A stretch of 64,000 nt of DNA from CBDCTM01 sp965222005 (GCA_965222005.1 OZ244935.1:1488001-1552000), one strand, 5' to 3'. Shown: positions 51,314-61,547, counted from the stretch's first letter. The notes: a model not told the origin generated them from the sequence alone. Program-made: numbers and translations.

Positions 51314-53458
51314 ATGTACCGTTTCCTACTTATCAACTTATTTACACTTATTCTTACAACTCATAGTTTTACCCAGCCACTACACGATGCTGTATGGGTG
51401 CTGGGAATTGGAGGTGAAGGCGTCACCCTGGATTTTTCTGATGACACTAACACACCTATAATAGAGTCGATCATTAAACCATTTGATATGTTTGTTGCCA
51501 ATACCAGCATCAGCGATGAATCCGGTTTATTACAGTTTTACACCAATGGCTGCCATATACTAAACAGTGTTCATGAAATCATGGAAAATGGCGATTCCCT
51601 TAACCCCAGCGTGTTTCCTTTATGGTGTCGGGGGGTCGGCTCTCCCTTTTCGCAGAGTGTGTTAGCTCTCCCCTGGCCAGGAAAGCCAAAGCAATATGCC
51701 CTGTTTCATCTGTCTGATTACGCCCCAGTGATCAATTATGATAGTTTGGAATTATCTACGGGTACTTTTCACCAACTATCTCTTACCGAAATCGATATGC
51801 GCCTCAATCAGGGGCTGGGTGCTGTGGTGCGCAAAAGGCAGCAGGTGTTCTGGGATACCCTGGCGGGTGGCTATCTGCAGGCTGTGCGGCATGTCAATGG
51901 CGAAGACTGGTGGCTGCTGGTGCCGGAGCTAAGGGTGGGCGAAGGTACCAATTGCTATTACCGCCTGCGGTTTACCCGATATGGTATTGTGGAAAGCGGC
52001 AAACAGTGCCTTGGCCAGAAGTGGGATATCTTCGATGCTGCCGGGCAGTGTGCCTTTTCACCAGACGGCAGCAGGTATGTGCGCTTTCATGCAGGCTCTC
52101 TGGGTTATTTTTCCGGTCTGTTTCTCTTTGATTTTGACCGTTGCACGGGCCTGCTGTCCAACCATCAAAAGCTCTATTATCCCGACTCAATTTCCTTTTC
52201 AGGCGTCAGCTTTTCTCCCAATAACCGCTTTTTGTATGCCAATAACGGTAACAAAGCTTATCAGTACGATGTGCTCCAGCCCGACAGCGGTGCAAGTCGG
52301 GTGCTGATCGCCGAATACGATAACTATGAAGATTCCACTAGTTTTAGTGCAGCACAGTTGGCTCCTGACGGGAAAATTTATATTTCTACCACTGGACCAA
52401 CCTACTATCTTCACCTCATCCACTATCCGGATTCAACGGGTCTGGCCTGTCAATTCGAACAGCGTGGCGTGGAACTTCCTGATCGCAATGGTGCCAGCAT
52501 TCCCAACTTCCCCCACTTCCGCCTGGGCGCAGCTTCCGAGCCCTGCTACCAGGCCCCTGAGCTGGTACTGCCGCGCCAGGGGGTATGTGTGGGTGAGCGT
52601 TTCAGCCTGCCCCTTATGGGCCGCTATCTTGACAGCATCGGCCGCCTGGAGGCGGCACTGCGCTGGGATCCCGGTCTCCTTAGGCTGGATACGGCGGTAT
52701 TGGTGGCGGCAGAGTTGAGTGGGCTGGCTATTGATTTTCAGCAAGTGGCTATCGGGCAGTTGGGCCTTAGTTGGGAAGCGGCAGGGGGGCAGAGCGTATC
52801 GCTCTCCGGCTATACCAATCTGCTGGAGCTGGCTTTTGAAGCCATTGGGGCGGCAGGCTCATCTACTGAAGTACAATTTTTTGGGCAGCCTATTGTCGGC
52901 CAGTACCTCAACGGGCAGCCGGAAGAGGTGGATGCTCATATCATCTCCAGTGCAGTCAGTATCACCCAGCCGCGCCTGGAGAATGTGCAGGTGCTACACA
53001 GCAACGGCGGCCCCAATGGTTCGATATACATCAGCATAGTAGAAGGGCTGCCGCCCTATCGGTACCAGTGGAGTAATGGAGCAACAGATGAAGACCCGCA
53101 GGGTGTTGGTGCTGGCGAGTATTTTTGTACGATCACCGACTATGCCGGTTGTGTGCTGGAGATTGGCCCCATAGAGGTGGACAACACCAGTAGCGTGGAG
53201 GAGGTAGATGCTGAGGCGGGCTGGTGGATTGTGCCCAATCCCGTAGAAAACAATGTCATTTATGTTGATCTGCCCGATTTATACAGCGGCTATTGGCAAA
53301 TGAGAGACCTTGCGGGAAGGCTAGTGCAATCCGGCAAATTTCAACAGCTAAAGCGTTTTTCGATCCATACCGATCTGGACAACGGGCTTTATCTGCTGCA
53401 TATTCAAACAGCCGATAGCCGTTACCATTGGAACGAGAAAATGATAATTAACCGTTAG
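51314..53458 (+). CDS. Propeller-type T9SS protein 1 with cohesin-like domain
   Basis: The 714-residue protein has a signal peptide (MYRFLLINLFTLILTTHSFTQ) and a WD40-like propeller region (AVWVLGIGGEGVTLDFS, GLLQFYTNGCHI, QCAFSPDGSRYVRF, LAPDGKIYIS) to about residue 400. A cohesin-like domain follows (GVCVGERFSLPLMGRYLDSI ... LLELAFEAIG), then an SprB repeat (YRYQWSNGATDEDP) and a T9SS sorting domain. It is exported across the outer membrane. Its middle is almost identical to that of gene 3, while its tail matches gene 2. Confidence 0.85.
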   Translation: MYRFLLINLFTLILTTHSFTQPLHDAVWVLGIGGEGVTLDFSDDTNTPIIESIIKPFDMFVANTSISDESGLLQFYTNGCHILNSVHEIMENGDSLNPSVFPLWCRGVGSPFSQSVLALPWPGKPKQYALFHLSDYAPVINYDSLELSTGTFHQLSLTEIDMRLNQGLGAVVRKRQQVFWDTLAGGYLQAVRHVNGEDWWLLVPELRVGEGTNCYYRLRFTRYGIVESGKQCLGQKWDIFDAAGQCAFSPDGSRYVRFHAGSLGYFSGLFLFDFDRCTGLLSNHQKLYYPDSISFSGVSFSPNNRFLYANNGNKAYQYDVLQPDSGASRVLIAEYDNYEDSTSFSAAQLAPDGKIYISTTGPTYYLHLIHYPDSTGLACQFEQRGVELPDRNGASIPNFPHFRLGAASEPCYQAPELVLPRQGVCVGERFSLPLMGRYLDSIGRLEAALRWDPGLLRLDTAVLVAAELSGLAIDFQQVAIGQLGLSWEAAGGQSVSLSGYTNLLELAFEAIGAAGSSTEVQFFGQPIVGQYLNGQPEEVDAHIISSAVSITQPRLENVQVLHSNGGPNGSIYISIVEGLPPYRYQWSNGATDEDPQGVGAGEYFCTITDYAGCVLEIGPIEVDNTSSVEEVDAEAGWWIVPNPVENNVIYVDLPDLYSGYWQMRDLAGRLVQSGKFQQLKRFSIHTDLDNGLYLLHIQTADSRYHWNEKMIINR

Positions 53459-53519
53459 CTTCATTTACCTGGAGGTGCTTTCACATCGACTGCATCTCCA
53501 GGCACATACCAAAAAAAAC

Positions 53520-55694
53520 ATGTACAAACAATTCGCACTTACTTTTTGCCTCTCTCTAATTCTAAATCAGCTTTACAGCCAGGGCAAGCGAGATGCCATC
53601 TGGATGCTGGGCGGGCAAAGTAATGGCGAAGGCATACAAATGGACTTTAATACAGATCCGGTTGATGTTTCCCTGATCAAGCGCGATATGCAGTTTATTG
53701 GTGCCAATGTCAGCCTTTGCGATACAACTGGTCAATTGTTATTTTACACCAATGCTTGTTATCTGGCCAATGCGAATCATGAGCTGATGGAAAATGGAGA
53801 TACGCTTAGCCCCGGACGCATTCAGGGCAGCTATTGTGATATTAATGGTGCACCTATAAATCAATCGGTTATAGCCTTACCAGCTCCTGAAGCGCCCACG
53901 GATTATTATCTGATTCACTATTTCGTAGAAACCGTTCGGTTCGACTATTCAAACTCCTGGCCTTTACCAACCGAATTGCTTTATACCAAAATCGATATGA
54001 CACATAATGGAGGTTTGGGTGCTGTTACCGAAAAGAGGCAACTAATATGGAGAGATACCTTTGTTTGGGGCTATCTTCAGGCCGTCAAACATGCCAATGG
54101 GCGGGATTGGTGGATTATAGCACCCAAATTTTCGTCCAACTGTTATTTTTCCACTTTGTTGGGGCCGGACGGCTTTGATGGCCCTTACCAGCAATGCATC
54201 GACAATGCTTGGAGCCGGATGGACTGGTCGGGGCAGGCTGTGTTTTCACCTGATGGCAGCAAATATATCCGTTTTAATCCCTGGAACGGGCTCAATATTT
54301 TTGACTTCGACCGATGCACGGGCCTGTTGGCCAATCATCGCGCTATTAGTTTCCCAAATGATACTATAGATCTCAGCGGAGTGGCCGTATCGCCCAACTC
54401 CCGCTATTTGTATGCTACTACTGCATGGAAAGTCTACCAGTTTGATCTGTGGGCTGATGATATAGCAAACAGCAAACAACTGATTGCAGAGTACGATGGA
54501 TTTTCGAATCCTTTTCCTACAGTGTTCAACTTGGCGCAGTTGGGCCCCGATGGAAAAATATACATTGCATCTTCTAGTAGTACATATAATTTGCATGTCA
54601 TCAATCAACCGGATAGCGCAGGGCTGGCTTGTGATCTGGTACAGCATGGCATTGATCTGCCCGGGCCCAACTTCTGGACTATCCCCAATCTGTCACATTA
54701 CCGAACCGAAGCCTTGGATGAGGCTTGCGATATTGCCCCTATGACGGTAGAGGTGGATATCCGAAATCCACAATGCTATGGAGATGCCGATGGGGAATTG
54801 AGCATACAGGCTAGTGGTGGAAGCGGCCCATTGAGTTTTAGCTTTAGTGATCCTTCTGCTATAGTGGACGGCTGGCAGGTTAAAGGCTTAAAAGCAGGGA
54901 TATATGGCCTAAGCATTACTGATGGGAGTGGGTTGAGTTTGGTGCGAAAAATTCTCATTGAACAACCTGAACAAATGACGGTTACTTCTGAAATAATACC
55001 GGTTAGTTGCAAAGGAGATGCAGATGGAGCTATTGATCTGAGCATGTCGGGGGGTACTCCACCTTACGGTTATTTTTGGAACAACGGCATGGGTGGAAGC
55101 TCGATAGGAAATCTGGCTGCCGGCCCATATACTGCAACCATCAGTGATATCAACACTTGTTTGTTTTATCACCATGATACAGTGGCTGAGTCTGAGGAGT
55201 TGTTAACCCTGAGTTTTACTGTTTGGGATGAATCAGAAAATATGGGTGACGGCTGGATTCGGGCTGTATTACTGGGCGGTACCAGGCCATACAACTATTT
55301 GTGGAATACGGTTCCGCCGCAAAGCGGCCGGAGAGCTGTTAATCTCACTGCCGGAACTTATACAGTTACAGTTTCCGATGCTTATGGTTGCGTCTTGGTT
55401 GACTCGGCAACGGTTAGTCTGGTAAGCCCTCTCAATGAAATAGAAAAAGAGTATTCCGTAAAGCTTTATCCCAATCCCGTGGAAAACGATGTCATTTATG
55501 TTGATCTGCCCGATTTATACAGCGGCTATTGGCAAATCAGGGACCTTGCGGGAAGGCTAGTGCAATCCGGCAAATTTCAACAGCTAAAGCGTTTTTCGAT
55601 CCATACCGACCTGGACAACGGGCTTTATTTGTTGCATATTCAAACAGCCGATGGCCATTACCATTGGAACGAGAAAGTGATGATTAACCATTAA
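53520..55694 (+). CDS. Propeller-type T9SS protein 2 with SprB repeats
   Basis: ATG 53520 starts the signal peptide MYKQFALTFCLSLILNQLYSQ. The propeller region (AIWMLGGQSNGEGIQMDFN ... AVFSPDGSKYIRF) is followed by three SprB-type repeats (PQCYGDADGELSIQASGGSG; CKGDADGAIDLSMSGGTPPY; RPYNYLWNTVPPQSG). The sorting domain is nearly identical to that of gene 1. It lacks the cohesin-like domain of genes 1 and 3. Confidence 0.86.
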   Translation: MYKQFALTFCLSLILNQLYSQGKRDAIWMLGGQSNGEGIQMDFNTDPVDVSLIKRDMQFIGANVSLCDTTGQLLFYTNACYLANANHELMENGDTLSPGRIQGSYCDINGAPINQSVIALPAPEAPTDYYLIHYFVETVRFDYSNSWPLPTELLYTKIDMTHNGGLGAVTEKRQLIWRDTFVWGYLQAVKHANGRDWWIIAPKFSSNCYFSTLLGPDGFDGPYQQCIDNAWSRMDWSGQAVFSPDGSKYIRFNPWNGLNIFDFDRCTGLLANHRAISFPNDTIDLSGVAVSPNSRYLYATTAWKVYQFDLWADDIANSKQLIAEYDGFSNPFPTVFNLAQLGPDGKIYIASSSSTYNLHVINQPDSAGLACDLVQHGIDLPGPNFWTIPNLSHYRTEALDEACDIAPMTVEVDIRNPQCYGDADGELSIQASGGSGPLSFSFSDPSAIVDGWQVKGLKAGIYGLSITDGSGLSLVRKILIEQPEQMTVTSEIIPVSCKGDADGAIDLSMSGGTPPYGYFWNNGMGGSSIGNLAAGPYTATISDINTCLFYHHDTVAESEELLTLSFTVWDESENMGDGWIRAVLLGGTRPYNYLWNTVPPQSGRRAVNLTAGTYTVTVSDAYGCVLVDSATVSLVSPLNEIEKEYSVKLYPNPVENDVIYVDLPDLYSGYWQIRDLAGRLVQSGKFQQLKRFSIHTDLDNGLYLLHIQTADGHYHWNEKVMINH

Positions 55695-55752
55695 TGTCAT
55701 TTGCCTGGAGGTGGATTCACCTCGAATGCATCTCCGGGCCTACAAAAAAAAT

Positions 55753-55897
55753 ATGCACAAACAAATCTTCTACTTACTTTATGCCTCTCTCTGATTTTAT
55801 CGACTGGCAATTGGATTTGCCGGGCGGTTTGTATTTTTGTCAGCTGGAGTTAGCTAGTGGAGAGCGGTGGGTAAAAAAACTGGTGGTGCAACGGTAA
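55753..55897 (+). pseudogene. Deletion remnant of a further family member
   Basis: The first codons (MHKQIFYLLYASL, then TGA) match the start of a gene 2-like member. After a few bases the sequence reads FIDWQLDLPGGLYFCQLELA to KLVVQR, the end of a gene 3-like sorting domain. The whole middle is missing. The remnant is followed by a scar of the beta-helix gene end (TGAAGTTTATCATTCACTAA). Confidence 0.82.
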
Positions 55898-56013
55898 AGG
55901 CCAAAGCCCGCAGAGCCTGAAGTTTATCATTCACTAAGCCCCCGGAGCTGCCTGCAAAGGCGAACTAATTCACCAAAAGAAGTGGCGGGCAGCTCCACCA
56001 AACACAAAACGAT

Positions 56014-58161
56014 ATGTACCGTTTCCTACTTATCAACTTATTTACACTTATTCTTACAACTCATAGTTCTTCTCAACCCTTGCAGGATGCCGTATGGTTA
56101 TTGGGTAGTGCTTTTGATTCATTAGGAGTACAGCTAGAATTCTCTCCTGATGATTTGGAAATTTACTTAATTGAAAAAGAGATAGGAATGTTTGGAGCTA
56201 ATACAAGTATAGCTGACTCATCAGGTAATCTTCAATTCTACACCAATGGTTGCCATATAAATAATTACGAACACCAACTAATGGAAAATGGAGATTCCCT
56301 TAATCCCAGCGTGTTTGGTAGTTGGTGTGGGGAAGGTAGCGGCTCTCCTTTTCCGCAGAGTGTGTTAGCCCTGCCCTGGCCAGGTTGGGCTGACCAATAC
56401 GCTTTGTTTCACTTGTCTGACTTCGGCAATGTAATCAATTATGATAGCCTGGAATTATCTACGGGCACCTTTCACCAACTATCGCTTAGCGAAATCGACA
56501 TGCACCTCAATCAGGGACTGGGTGCTGTGGTGCGCAAAAGGCAGCAGGTACTCTGGGATACCCTGGCGCATGGTTATCTGCAGGCGGTGCGCCATGCTAA
56601 TGGGGAGGACTGGTGGTTGCTGGTACCGGAGTTGACCCTGGGCGAGGGCACCAATTGCTACTACCGTCTGCGGTTTACCCGGTATGGTATTGTAGAGAGT
56701 GGCAAGCAGTGCCTCGGACAGAAATGGGATATCTTCGATGCCGCCGGGCAGTGTGCCTTTTCCCCCGACGGCAGCAGGTATGTGCGCTTTCAGGGGGGCT
56801 CCCAGGGCTATTTTTCCGGGTTGTTTCTTTTTGATTTTGACCGCTGCACGGGCCTGCTGTCCAATCACCAAAAACTCTACTACCCCGATTCAATCCCATG
56901 GTCAGGCGTCAGTTTTTCACCCAATAATCGCTTTTTGTATGCCAACAACAACCGCAAAGCCTATCAGTACGATCTGCACCAGTCAGATACCGGACAAAGC
57001 CGGGTACTGATCGCCGAATACGATGGCTATCAAAATCCTCAGAACACCAGCTTTATGATGGTACAGCTTGCTCCGGATGGGAAAATTTACGGTTCTACCC
57101 ATTTACCAACTTACAATCTTCACGTGATCCACCATCCGGATTCGGCGGGCTTAGCTTGCCAGTTCGAACAACATGCCATTGAGCTTCCCGATCGAAATTT
57201 CAGCAGCATTCCCAACTTCCCCCACTTCCGCCTGGGCGCAGCTTCCGAGCCCTGCTACCAGGCCCCTGAGCTGGTACTGCCGCGCCAGGGGGTATGTGTG
57301 GGTGAGCGTTTCAGCCTGCCCCTTATGGGCCGCTATCTTGACAGCATCGGCCGCCTGGAGGCGGCACTGCGCTGGGATCCCGGTCTCCTTAGGCTGGATA
57401 CGGCGGTATTGGTGGCGGCAGAGTTGAGTGGGCTGGCTATTGATTTTCAGCAAGTGGCTATCGGGCAGTTGGGCCTTAGTTGGGAAGCGTCAGGAGGGCA
57501 AAGCATTTCACTCTCCGGCTACACCAATTTGCTGGAGCTGGCTTTTGAAGCCATTGGGGCGGCAGGCTCATCTACTGAAGTACAATTTTTTGGGCAGCCT
57601 ATTGTCGGCCAGTACCTCAACGGGCAGCCGGAAGAGGTGGATGCTCATATCATCTCCAGTGCAGTCAGTATCACCCAGCCGCGCCTGGAGAATGTGCAGG
57701 TGCTACACAGCAACGGCGGCCCCAATGGTTCGATATACATCAGCATAGTAGAAGGGCTGCCGCCCTATCGGTACCAGTGGAGTAATGGAGCAACAGATGA
57801 AGACCCGCAGGAGCTTGGCGCTGGCGAGTATTTTTGTACGGTCACCGACTATGCCGGTTGTGTGCTGGAGATTGGCCCTATAGAAGTGGACAACACCAGT
57901 AGCCTTGAGGAGGTAGAAGAGGAAAGGGGCTGGTGGATTGTGCCCAATCCCGTTAGCTCCACCTTTGCCATTCACTTCAAGGGCTTGCACAGTGGTCAGG
58001 CTTTTATTACCGACCTCAATGGCCGCAGCCTGTATAGCCGGAAGTTTGTCAATCAAAGCCGGATTGACTGGCAAGTGGCGTTGCCGGAGGGATTGTATTT
58101 TTGTCACCTGGAGTTGGATAGTGGTCAAAGGCGGGTAAAAAAGCTAGTGGTGCAACGGTAA
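56014..58161 (+). CDS. Propeller-type T9SS protein 3 with cohesin-like domain
   Basis: The 715-residue protein has the same layout as gene 1: signal peptide, propeller, cohesin-like domain, SprB repeat and T9SS tail. The first 57 bases and the block 57206-57896 are almost identical to gene 1, while the propeller differs more. The sorting domain (HFKGLHSGQAFITDLNGRSL ... RRVKKLVVQR) is of another type. This mosaic suggests gene conversion within the family. Confidence 0.86.
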   Translation: MYRFLLINLFTLILTTHSSSQPLQDAVWLLGSAFDSLGVQLEFSPDDLEIYLIEKEIGMFGANTSIADSSGNLQFYTNGCHINNYEHQLMENGDSLNPSVFGSWCGEGSGSPFPQSVLALPWPGWADQYALFHLSDFGNVINYDSLELSTGTFHQLSLSEIDMHLNQGLGAVVRKRQQVLWDTLAHGYLQAVRHANGEDWWLLVPELTLGEGTNCYYRLRFTRYGIVESGKQCLGQKWDIFDAAGQCAFSPDGSRYVRFQGGSQGYFSGLFLFDFDRCTGLLSNHQKLYYPDSIPWSGVSFSPNNRFLYANNNRKAYQYDLHQSDTGQSRVLIAEYDGYQNPQNTSFMMVQLAPDGKIYGSTHLPTYNLHVIHHPDSAGLACQFEQHAIELPDRNFSSIPNFPHFRLGAASEPCYQAPELVLPRQGVCVGERFSLPLMGRYLDSIGRLEAALRWDPGLLRLDTAVLVAAELSGLAIDFQQVAIGQLGLSWEASGGQSISLSGYTNLLELAFEAIGAAGSSTEVQFFGQPIVGQYLNGQPEEVDAHIISSAVSITQPRLENVQVLHSNGGPNGSIYISIVEGLPPYRYQWSNGATDEDPQELGAGEYFCTVTDYAGCVLEIGPIEVDNTSSLEEVEEERGWWIVPNPVSSTFAIHFKGLHSGQAFITDLNGRSLYSRKFVNQSRIDWQVALPEGLYFCHLELDSGQRRVKKLVVQR

Positions 58162-58270
58162 AGGGCAAAGCCTGCAGAGCCTGAAGTTTATCATTCACTA
58201 AGCTTCAGGGGCTGCTCGTAGGGGCGAATTCATTTGCCTTTATAGGGAGTACTTTTTGCACCAAGTATTC

Positions 58271-58302
58271 TTTGGTTTACCAAACCAAAACACCTATCTT
58301 TG
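58271..58302 (+). promoter_or_regulatory. atpD promoter of Bacteroidetes type
   Basis: TTTG (58271-58274), a 20-base spacer and TATCTTTG (58295-58302) match the -33/-7 consensus of the Bacteroidetes main sigma factor. The -33 box overlaps the dyad TTTGGTTT-ACC-AAACCAAA, which could bind a regulator. Confidence 0.75.
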
Positions 58303-58352
58303 CAGCGCTTTTTGAAAACATTTTTGAAAATCCAGAAAAACAGACAATATTC

Positions 58353-59870
58353 ATGGCAAATATTGGTAGAGTAAAGCAAGTTATCGGACCCGTTGTTGAT
58401 GTCAGCTTTTCCGGGACAGACAGCAAGATTCCGGAGATTCTTAACGCCCTGATTATCAAGCGCGAAAGTGGGGAGGACCTGGTTTTGGAATGCCAGCGCC
58501 ACCTCGGTGAAGACAGTGTGCGCGCTATCGCAATGGACTCGACAGATGGCCTGAAGCGGGGCGTGGAAGTAATTGATACGGGCAAACCAATTGCCATGCC
58601 TGTTGGAGAGGAGATCAAAGGGCGCCTGTTCAATGTGGTAGGAGAAGCTATTGATGGTATTGGTCCGGTGAGGAAAGGGGAGGATGCCTACCCTATCCAT
58701 CGGAAGCCTCCGAGTTATGAAGATCTTTCTACCGAAAAGGAGATTTTGTACACAGGTATCAAGGTGATCGATTTGATTGAGCCGTACATGAAAGGAGGTA
58801 AGATCGGTCTGTTTGGCGGTGCAGGTGTGGGCAAAACGGTATTGATCATGGAGTTGATTAACAATATTGCCAAGAGCTACGAAGGTATTTCTGTATTTGC
58901 CGGTGTTGGGGAACGTACCCGCGAGGGGAATGATCTGCTCCGCGAGATGATTGAAGCCAATGTGATCAAATACGGCGAAGACTTCCTGCACAGTATGGAG
59001 GAAGGTGGCTGGGATTTGAGCAAGGTGGATAAAAAAGCACTGAGCGAATCGCAGGCCACATTGGTATTTGGTCAGATGAACGAACCGCCCGGCGCCCGTG
59101 CCCGCGTAGCTCTTTCAGGCCTTACAGTCGCCGAATATTACCGCGATGGTGACCTCAGTGATCCTACAGGTGGCCGCGACATACTCTTCTTTATCGACAA
59201 TATTTTCCGCTTTACTCAGGCTGGGTCAGAAGTATCGGCTCTACTTGGAAGGATGCCCTCTGCAGTGGGTTATCAACCCACCCTGGCAACCGAGATGGGC
59301 CTGATGCAGGAGCGGATCACCTCTACTAAACGTGGCTCCATTACTTCTGTACAGGCCGTTTACGTGCCAGCGGATGACTTGACAGACCCCGCTCCGGCTA
59401 CCACCTTTGCTCACCTGGATGCTACCACGGTGCTAAGCCGTAAGATTGCCTCACTGGGTATTTATCCTGCGGTGGATCCGCTTGATTCTACCAGCCGCAT
59501 CCTCGATCCGGCTATTATCGGCGATGAGCACTACAGATGTGCCGAAAGGGTGAAAAATATTTTACAGCGCTACAACGAATTGCAGGATATCATCGCCATC
59601 CTCGGTATGGAGGAACTTTCTGATGAAGACAAGCTGGTTGTATCGCGTGCTCGCCGGGTACAACGCTTCCTGTCACAGCCATTCCACGTGGCTACACAGT
59701 TTACCGGCATTCCGGGCGTTATCGTAAGTATCGAAGAGACGATTCGAGGGTTTAATATGATAATGGATGGCGAAGTGGATGAATATCCCGAAGCAGCCTT
59801 CAATCTCAAGGGTACGATTGATGAGGTGATCGAGACGGGCAAGAAGATGCTCGAAGAAGCAGCAAATTAA
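58353..59870 (+). CDS. atpD: ATP synthase F1 subunit beta
   Basis: ATG 58353 (MANIGRVKQVIGPVVDVSFSG) is chosen over an upstream in-frame ATG because it starts the conserved beta-barrel domain and lies after the promoter. The 505-residue protein has the P-loop GGAGVGKT near residue 155, the catalytic GERTREGND, a FRFTQAGSEVSALLGRMPSA segment and EELSDED, the counterpart of the DELSEED lever. It forms the catalytic sites of the F1 head. atpC follows by 25 bases; the other subunits are elsewhere, as is common in Bacteroidota. Confidence 0.98.
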   Translation: MANIGRVKQVIGPVVDVSFSGTDSKIPEILNALIIKRESGEDLVLECQRHLGEDSVRAIAMDSTDGLKRGVEVIDTGKPIAMPVGEEIKGRLFNVVGEAIDGIGPVRKGEDAYPIHRKPPSYEDLSTEKEILYTGIKVIDLIEPYMKGGKIGLFGGAGVGKTVLIMELINNIAKSYEGISVFAGVGERTREGNDLLREMIEANVIKYGEDFLHSMEEGGWDLSKVDKKALSESQATLVFGQMNEPPGARARVALSGLTVAEYYRDGDLSDPTGGRDILFFIDNIFRFTQAGSEVSALLGRMPSAVGYQPTLATEMGLMQERITSTKRGSITSVQAVYVPADDLTDPAPATTFAHLDATTVLSRKIASLGIYPAVDPLDSTSRILDPAIIGDEHYRCAERVKNILQRYNELQDIIAILGMEELSDEDKLVVSRARRVQRFLSQPFHVATQFTGIPGVIVSIEETIRGFNMIMDGEVDEYPEAAFNLKGTIDEVIETGKKMLEEAAN

Positions 59871-59895
59871 TAATCCATAAGTTCAACAATAGCTA

Positions 59896-60147
59896 ATGAA
59901 TATTACTATCTTGACACCGGAGGAGGAAGTGTTTCAGGGGCCTGTGACTTCCGTAAAAGTGCCCGGCGTTTCCGGCGAATTTGAAGTGCTCATCAATCAT
60001 GCGCCCATAGTTTCAGCGCTGTCGAAAGGCAAGGTGCGAATTATCAAAAAGGGGGGCGATCAGATGAGCTTCCTGATTGAGCAGGGCTTTATTGAAGTAC
60101 TCAACAATGAAGTGGCCTTGCTGGTGCAAGGTGTGCAAGAGCAATAG
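59896..60147 (+). CDS. atpC: ATP synthase F1 subunit epsilon
   Basis: The 83-residue protein (MNITILTPEEEVFQGPVTSVKVPG) has the N-terminal beta-sandwich of epsilon subunits and lacks the C-terminal helical hairpin. This short form is common in Bacteroidota. It connects the rotor to the F1 head. It is co-transcribed with atpD and followed by a terminator. Confidence 0.96.
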   Translation: MNITILTPEEEVFQGPVTSVKVPGVSGEFEVLINHAPIVSALSKGKVRIIKKGGDQMSFLIEQGFIEVLNNEVALLVQGVQEQ

Positions 60148-60180
60148 CGTATTTTAGTCATCTTGTTGTTATAAATTAGC

Positions 60181-60217
60181 AGGGATAAATTCCATTGGAA
60201 TCTATCCCTTTTCTTTT
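60181..60217 (+). terminator. Terminator after atpD-atpC
   Basis: AGGGATA (60181-60187) pairs with TATCCCT (60203-60209), with a second inner stem ATTCCA/TGGAAT, then TTTCTTTT. Confidence 0.85.
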
Positions 60218-60245
60218 CAAAGCTGATCGAACAGTAGTTTTTTGC

Positions 60246-61547
60246 TTACCCCATCACTCTCACCTGCATCAGCTCCTCAATTTCTTCCGCTTCAATAGGA
60301 ATGCTTGAAGTGAGATCAATAGGCCCGTGATCGGTGACCAGGATATTGTTTTCCAGTCGAATGCCGAGGCCCTCTTCGGGGATATAAATACCCGGCTCTA
60401 CGGTAAATATCATGCCGGCCAATATCGGATCATAGCGATTGCAGAGGTCATGTACATCGAGGCCCAAATGATGAGAAGTGCCGTGCATGAAATACTTTTT
60501 GTAGGCAGGATTGTTCGGATCTTGCTGGTCAATATCTGCCTTGCTGATTAGGCCGAGCGCCAGGATTTCGGCTTCCATCATTTTGCCGACCTCCTTATTG
60601 TATTCCTCCAGCGTAGTGCCCGGTACCAGCATATTGGCAGCTGTCCGCAAAGCGCGTAGCACGGTATCATATACCGCTCGCTGGCGATCGGTAAACTGGC
60701 CGCTTACCGGGATCGAGCGGGTCAGATCGGCCGCGTAGTTGGCATATTCGGCTCCAAAATCCATGAGGAGTACATCGCCCTCCTGGCAGAGTTGGTTGTT
60801 TTCATTATAATGCAATACACAGGCATTCTTTCCGGACGCAATGATGGGGTTGTAAGCATGGCCGCTGGCGCGATTTCTGATAAACTCGTGGATGATCTCA
60901 GCCTCTACTTCATATTCTCCTACGCCTGGCTGAACGAATTCCAGCACCCGACGGAATGCCTTTTCAGTAATATCAATGGCATCTCGAAGGAGCTCAATCT
61001 CAAAATTGGATTTGACCATCCCAATCTTCTTCATGATAGGCTGAGCGCGGTGGTATTTGTGCATCGGATAGCGAGCCATCAATTGGTGGGCGAGCCGGGC
61101 ATCGCGCGATTCGACATTGGAGAGGTAGCGATCATTTTCATTGGAATTGAGGTAGATACGTTTGGCCAAAAGGATCAGCTCATTGAGCACTTTATCCATC
61201 TCATCGAGATAAAATACCTTTTTGATGCCCGAAATAGCTCGTGCTTCGGCTTTGGTTAGTTTATGCCCTTCCCAAACAGCAATTTCTTCATTGGATCTGC
61301 GAATAAACAACAATTCCTGATGTCCCTCCTTTACACAATCGGGATAAAGTACCAAAACAGTGTCCTCCTGGTCGATGCCACAGAGATAGAAAAGGTCAGA
61401 ATTTTGGCGAAACGGAAAGAATTGATCACCATTGCGGGGCATCAGATCGTTGGAATGGAAAATGGCTAGTGATGCGTCTTTCATCAGGCGGGTAAAGCGG
61501 CGCCGATTTAGCCTGAACAGGTCAGGATTCACGGGTTGATATTTCAT
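60246..61547 (-). CDS. Xaa-Pro aminopeptidase (aminopeptidase P, M24)
   Basis: The 433-residue protein has an aminopeptidase P N-terminal domain (about residues 1-150) and a pita-bread M24 catalytic domain. The metal ligands are visible: Asp in LLMDFGAEY and in AADLTRSIP, His in HGTSHHLGLDVHD, Glu in FTVEPGIYIP and in RLENNILV. It removes N-terminal residues preceding proline. No signal peptide is seen, so it is probably cytoplasmic. Confidence 0.95.
   Translation of the reverse strand: MKYQPVNPDLFRLNRRRFTRLMKDASLAIFHSNDLMPRNGDQFFPFRQNSDLFYLCGIDQEDTVLVLYPDCVKEGHQELLFIRRSNEEIAVWEGHKLTKAEARAISGIKKVFYLDEMDKVLNELILLAKRIYLNSNENDRYLSNVESRDARLAHQLMARYPMHKYHRAQPIMKKIGMVKSNFEIELLRDAIDITEKAFRRVLEFVQPGVGEYEVEAEIIHEFIRNRASGHAYNPIIASGKNACVLHYNENNQLCQEGDVLLMDFGAEYANYAADLTRSIPVSGQFTDRQRAVYDTVLRALRTAANMLVPGTTLEEYNKEVGKMMEAEILALGLISKADIDQQDPNNPAYKKYFMHGTSHHLGLDVHDLCNRYDPILAGMIFTVEPGIYIPEEGLGIRLENNILVTDHGPIDLTSSIPIEAEEIEELMQVRVMG

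Noticed and set aside
53475..53519. Upstream in-frame start for propeller gene 2
   Set aside because: The extra residues precede a clean signal peptide and cover the inter-gene hairpin, so the ATG at 53520 is preferred.
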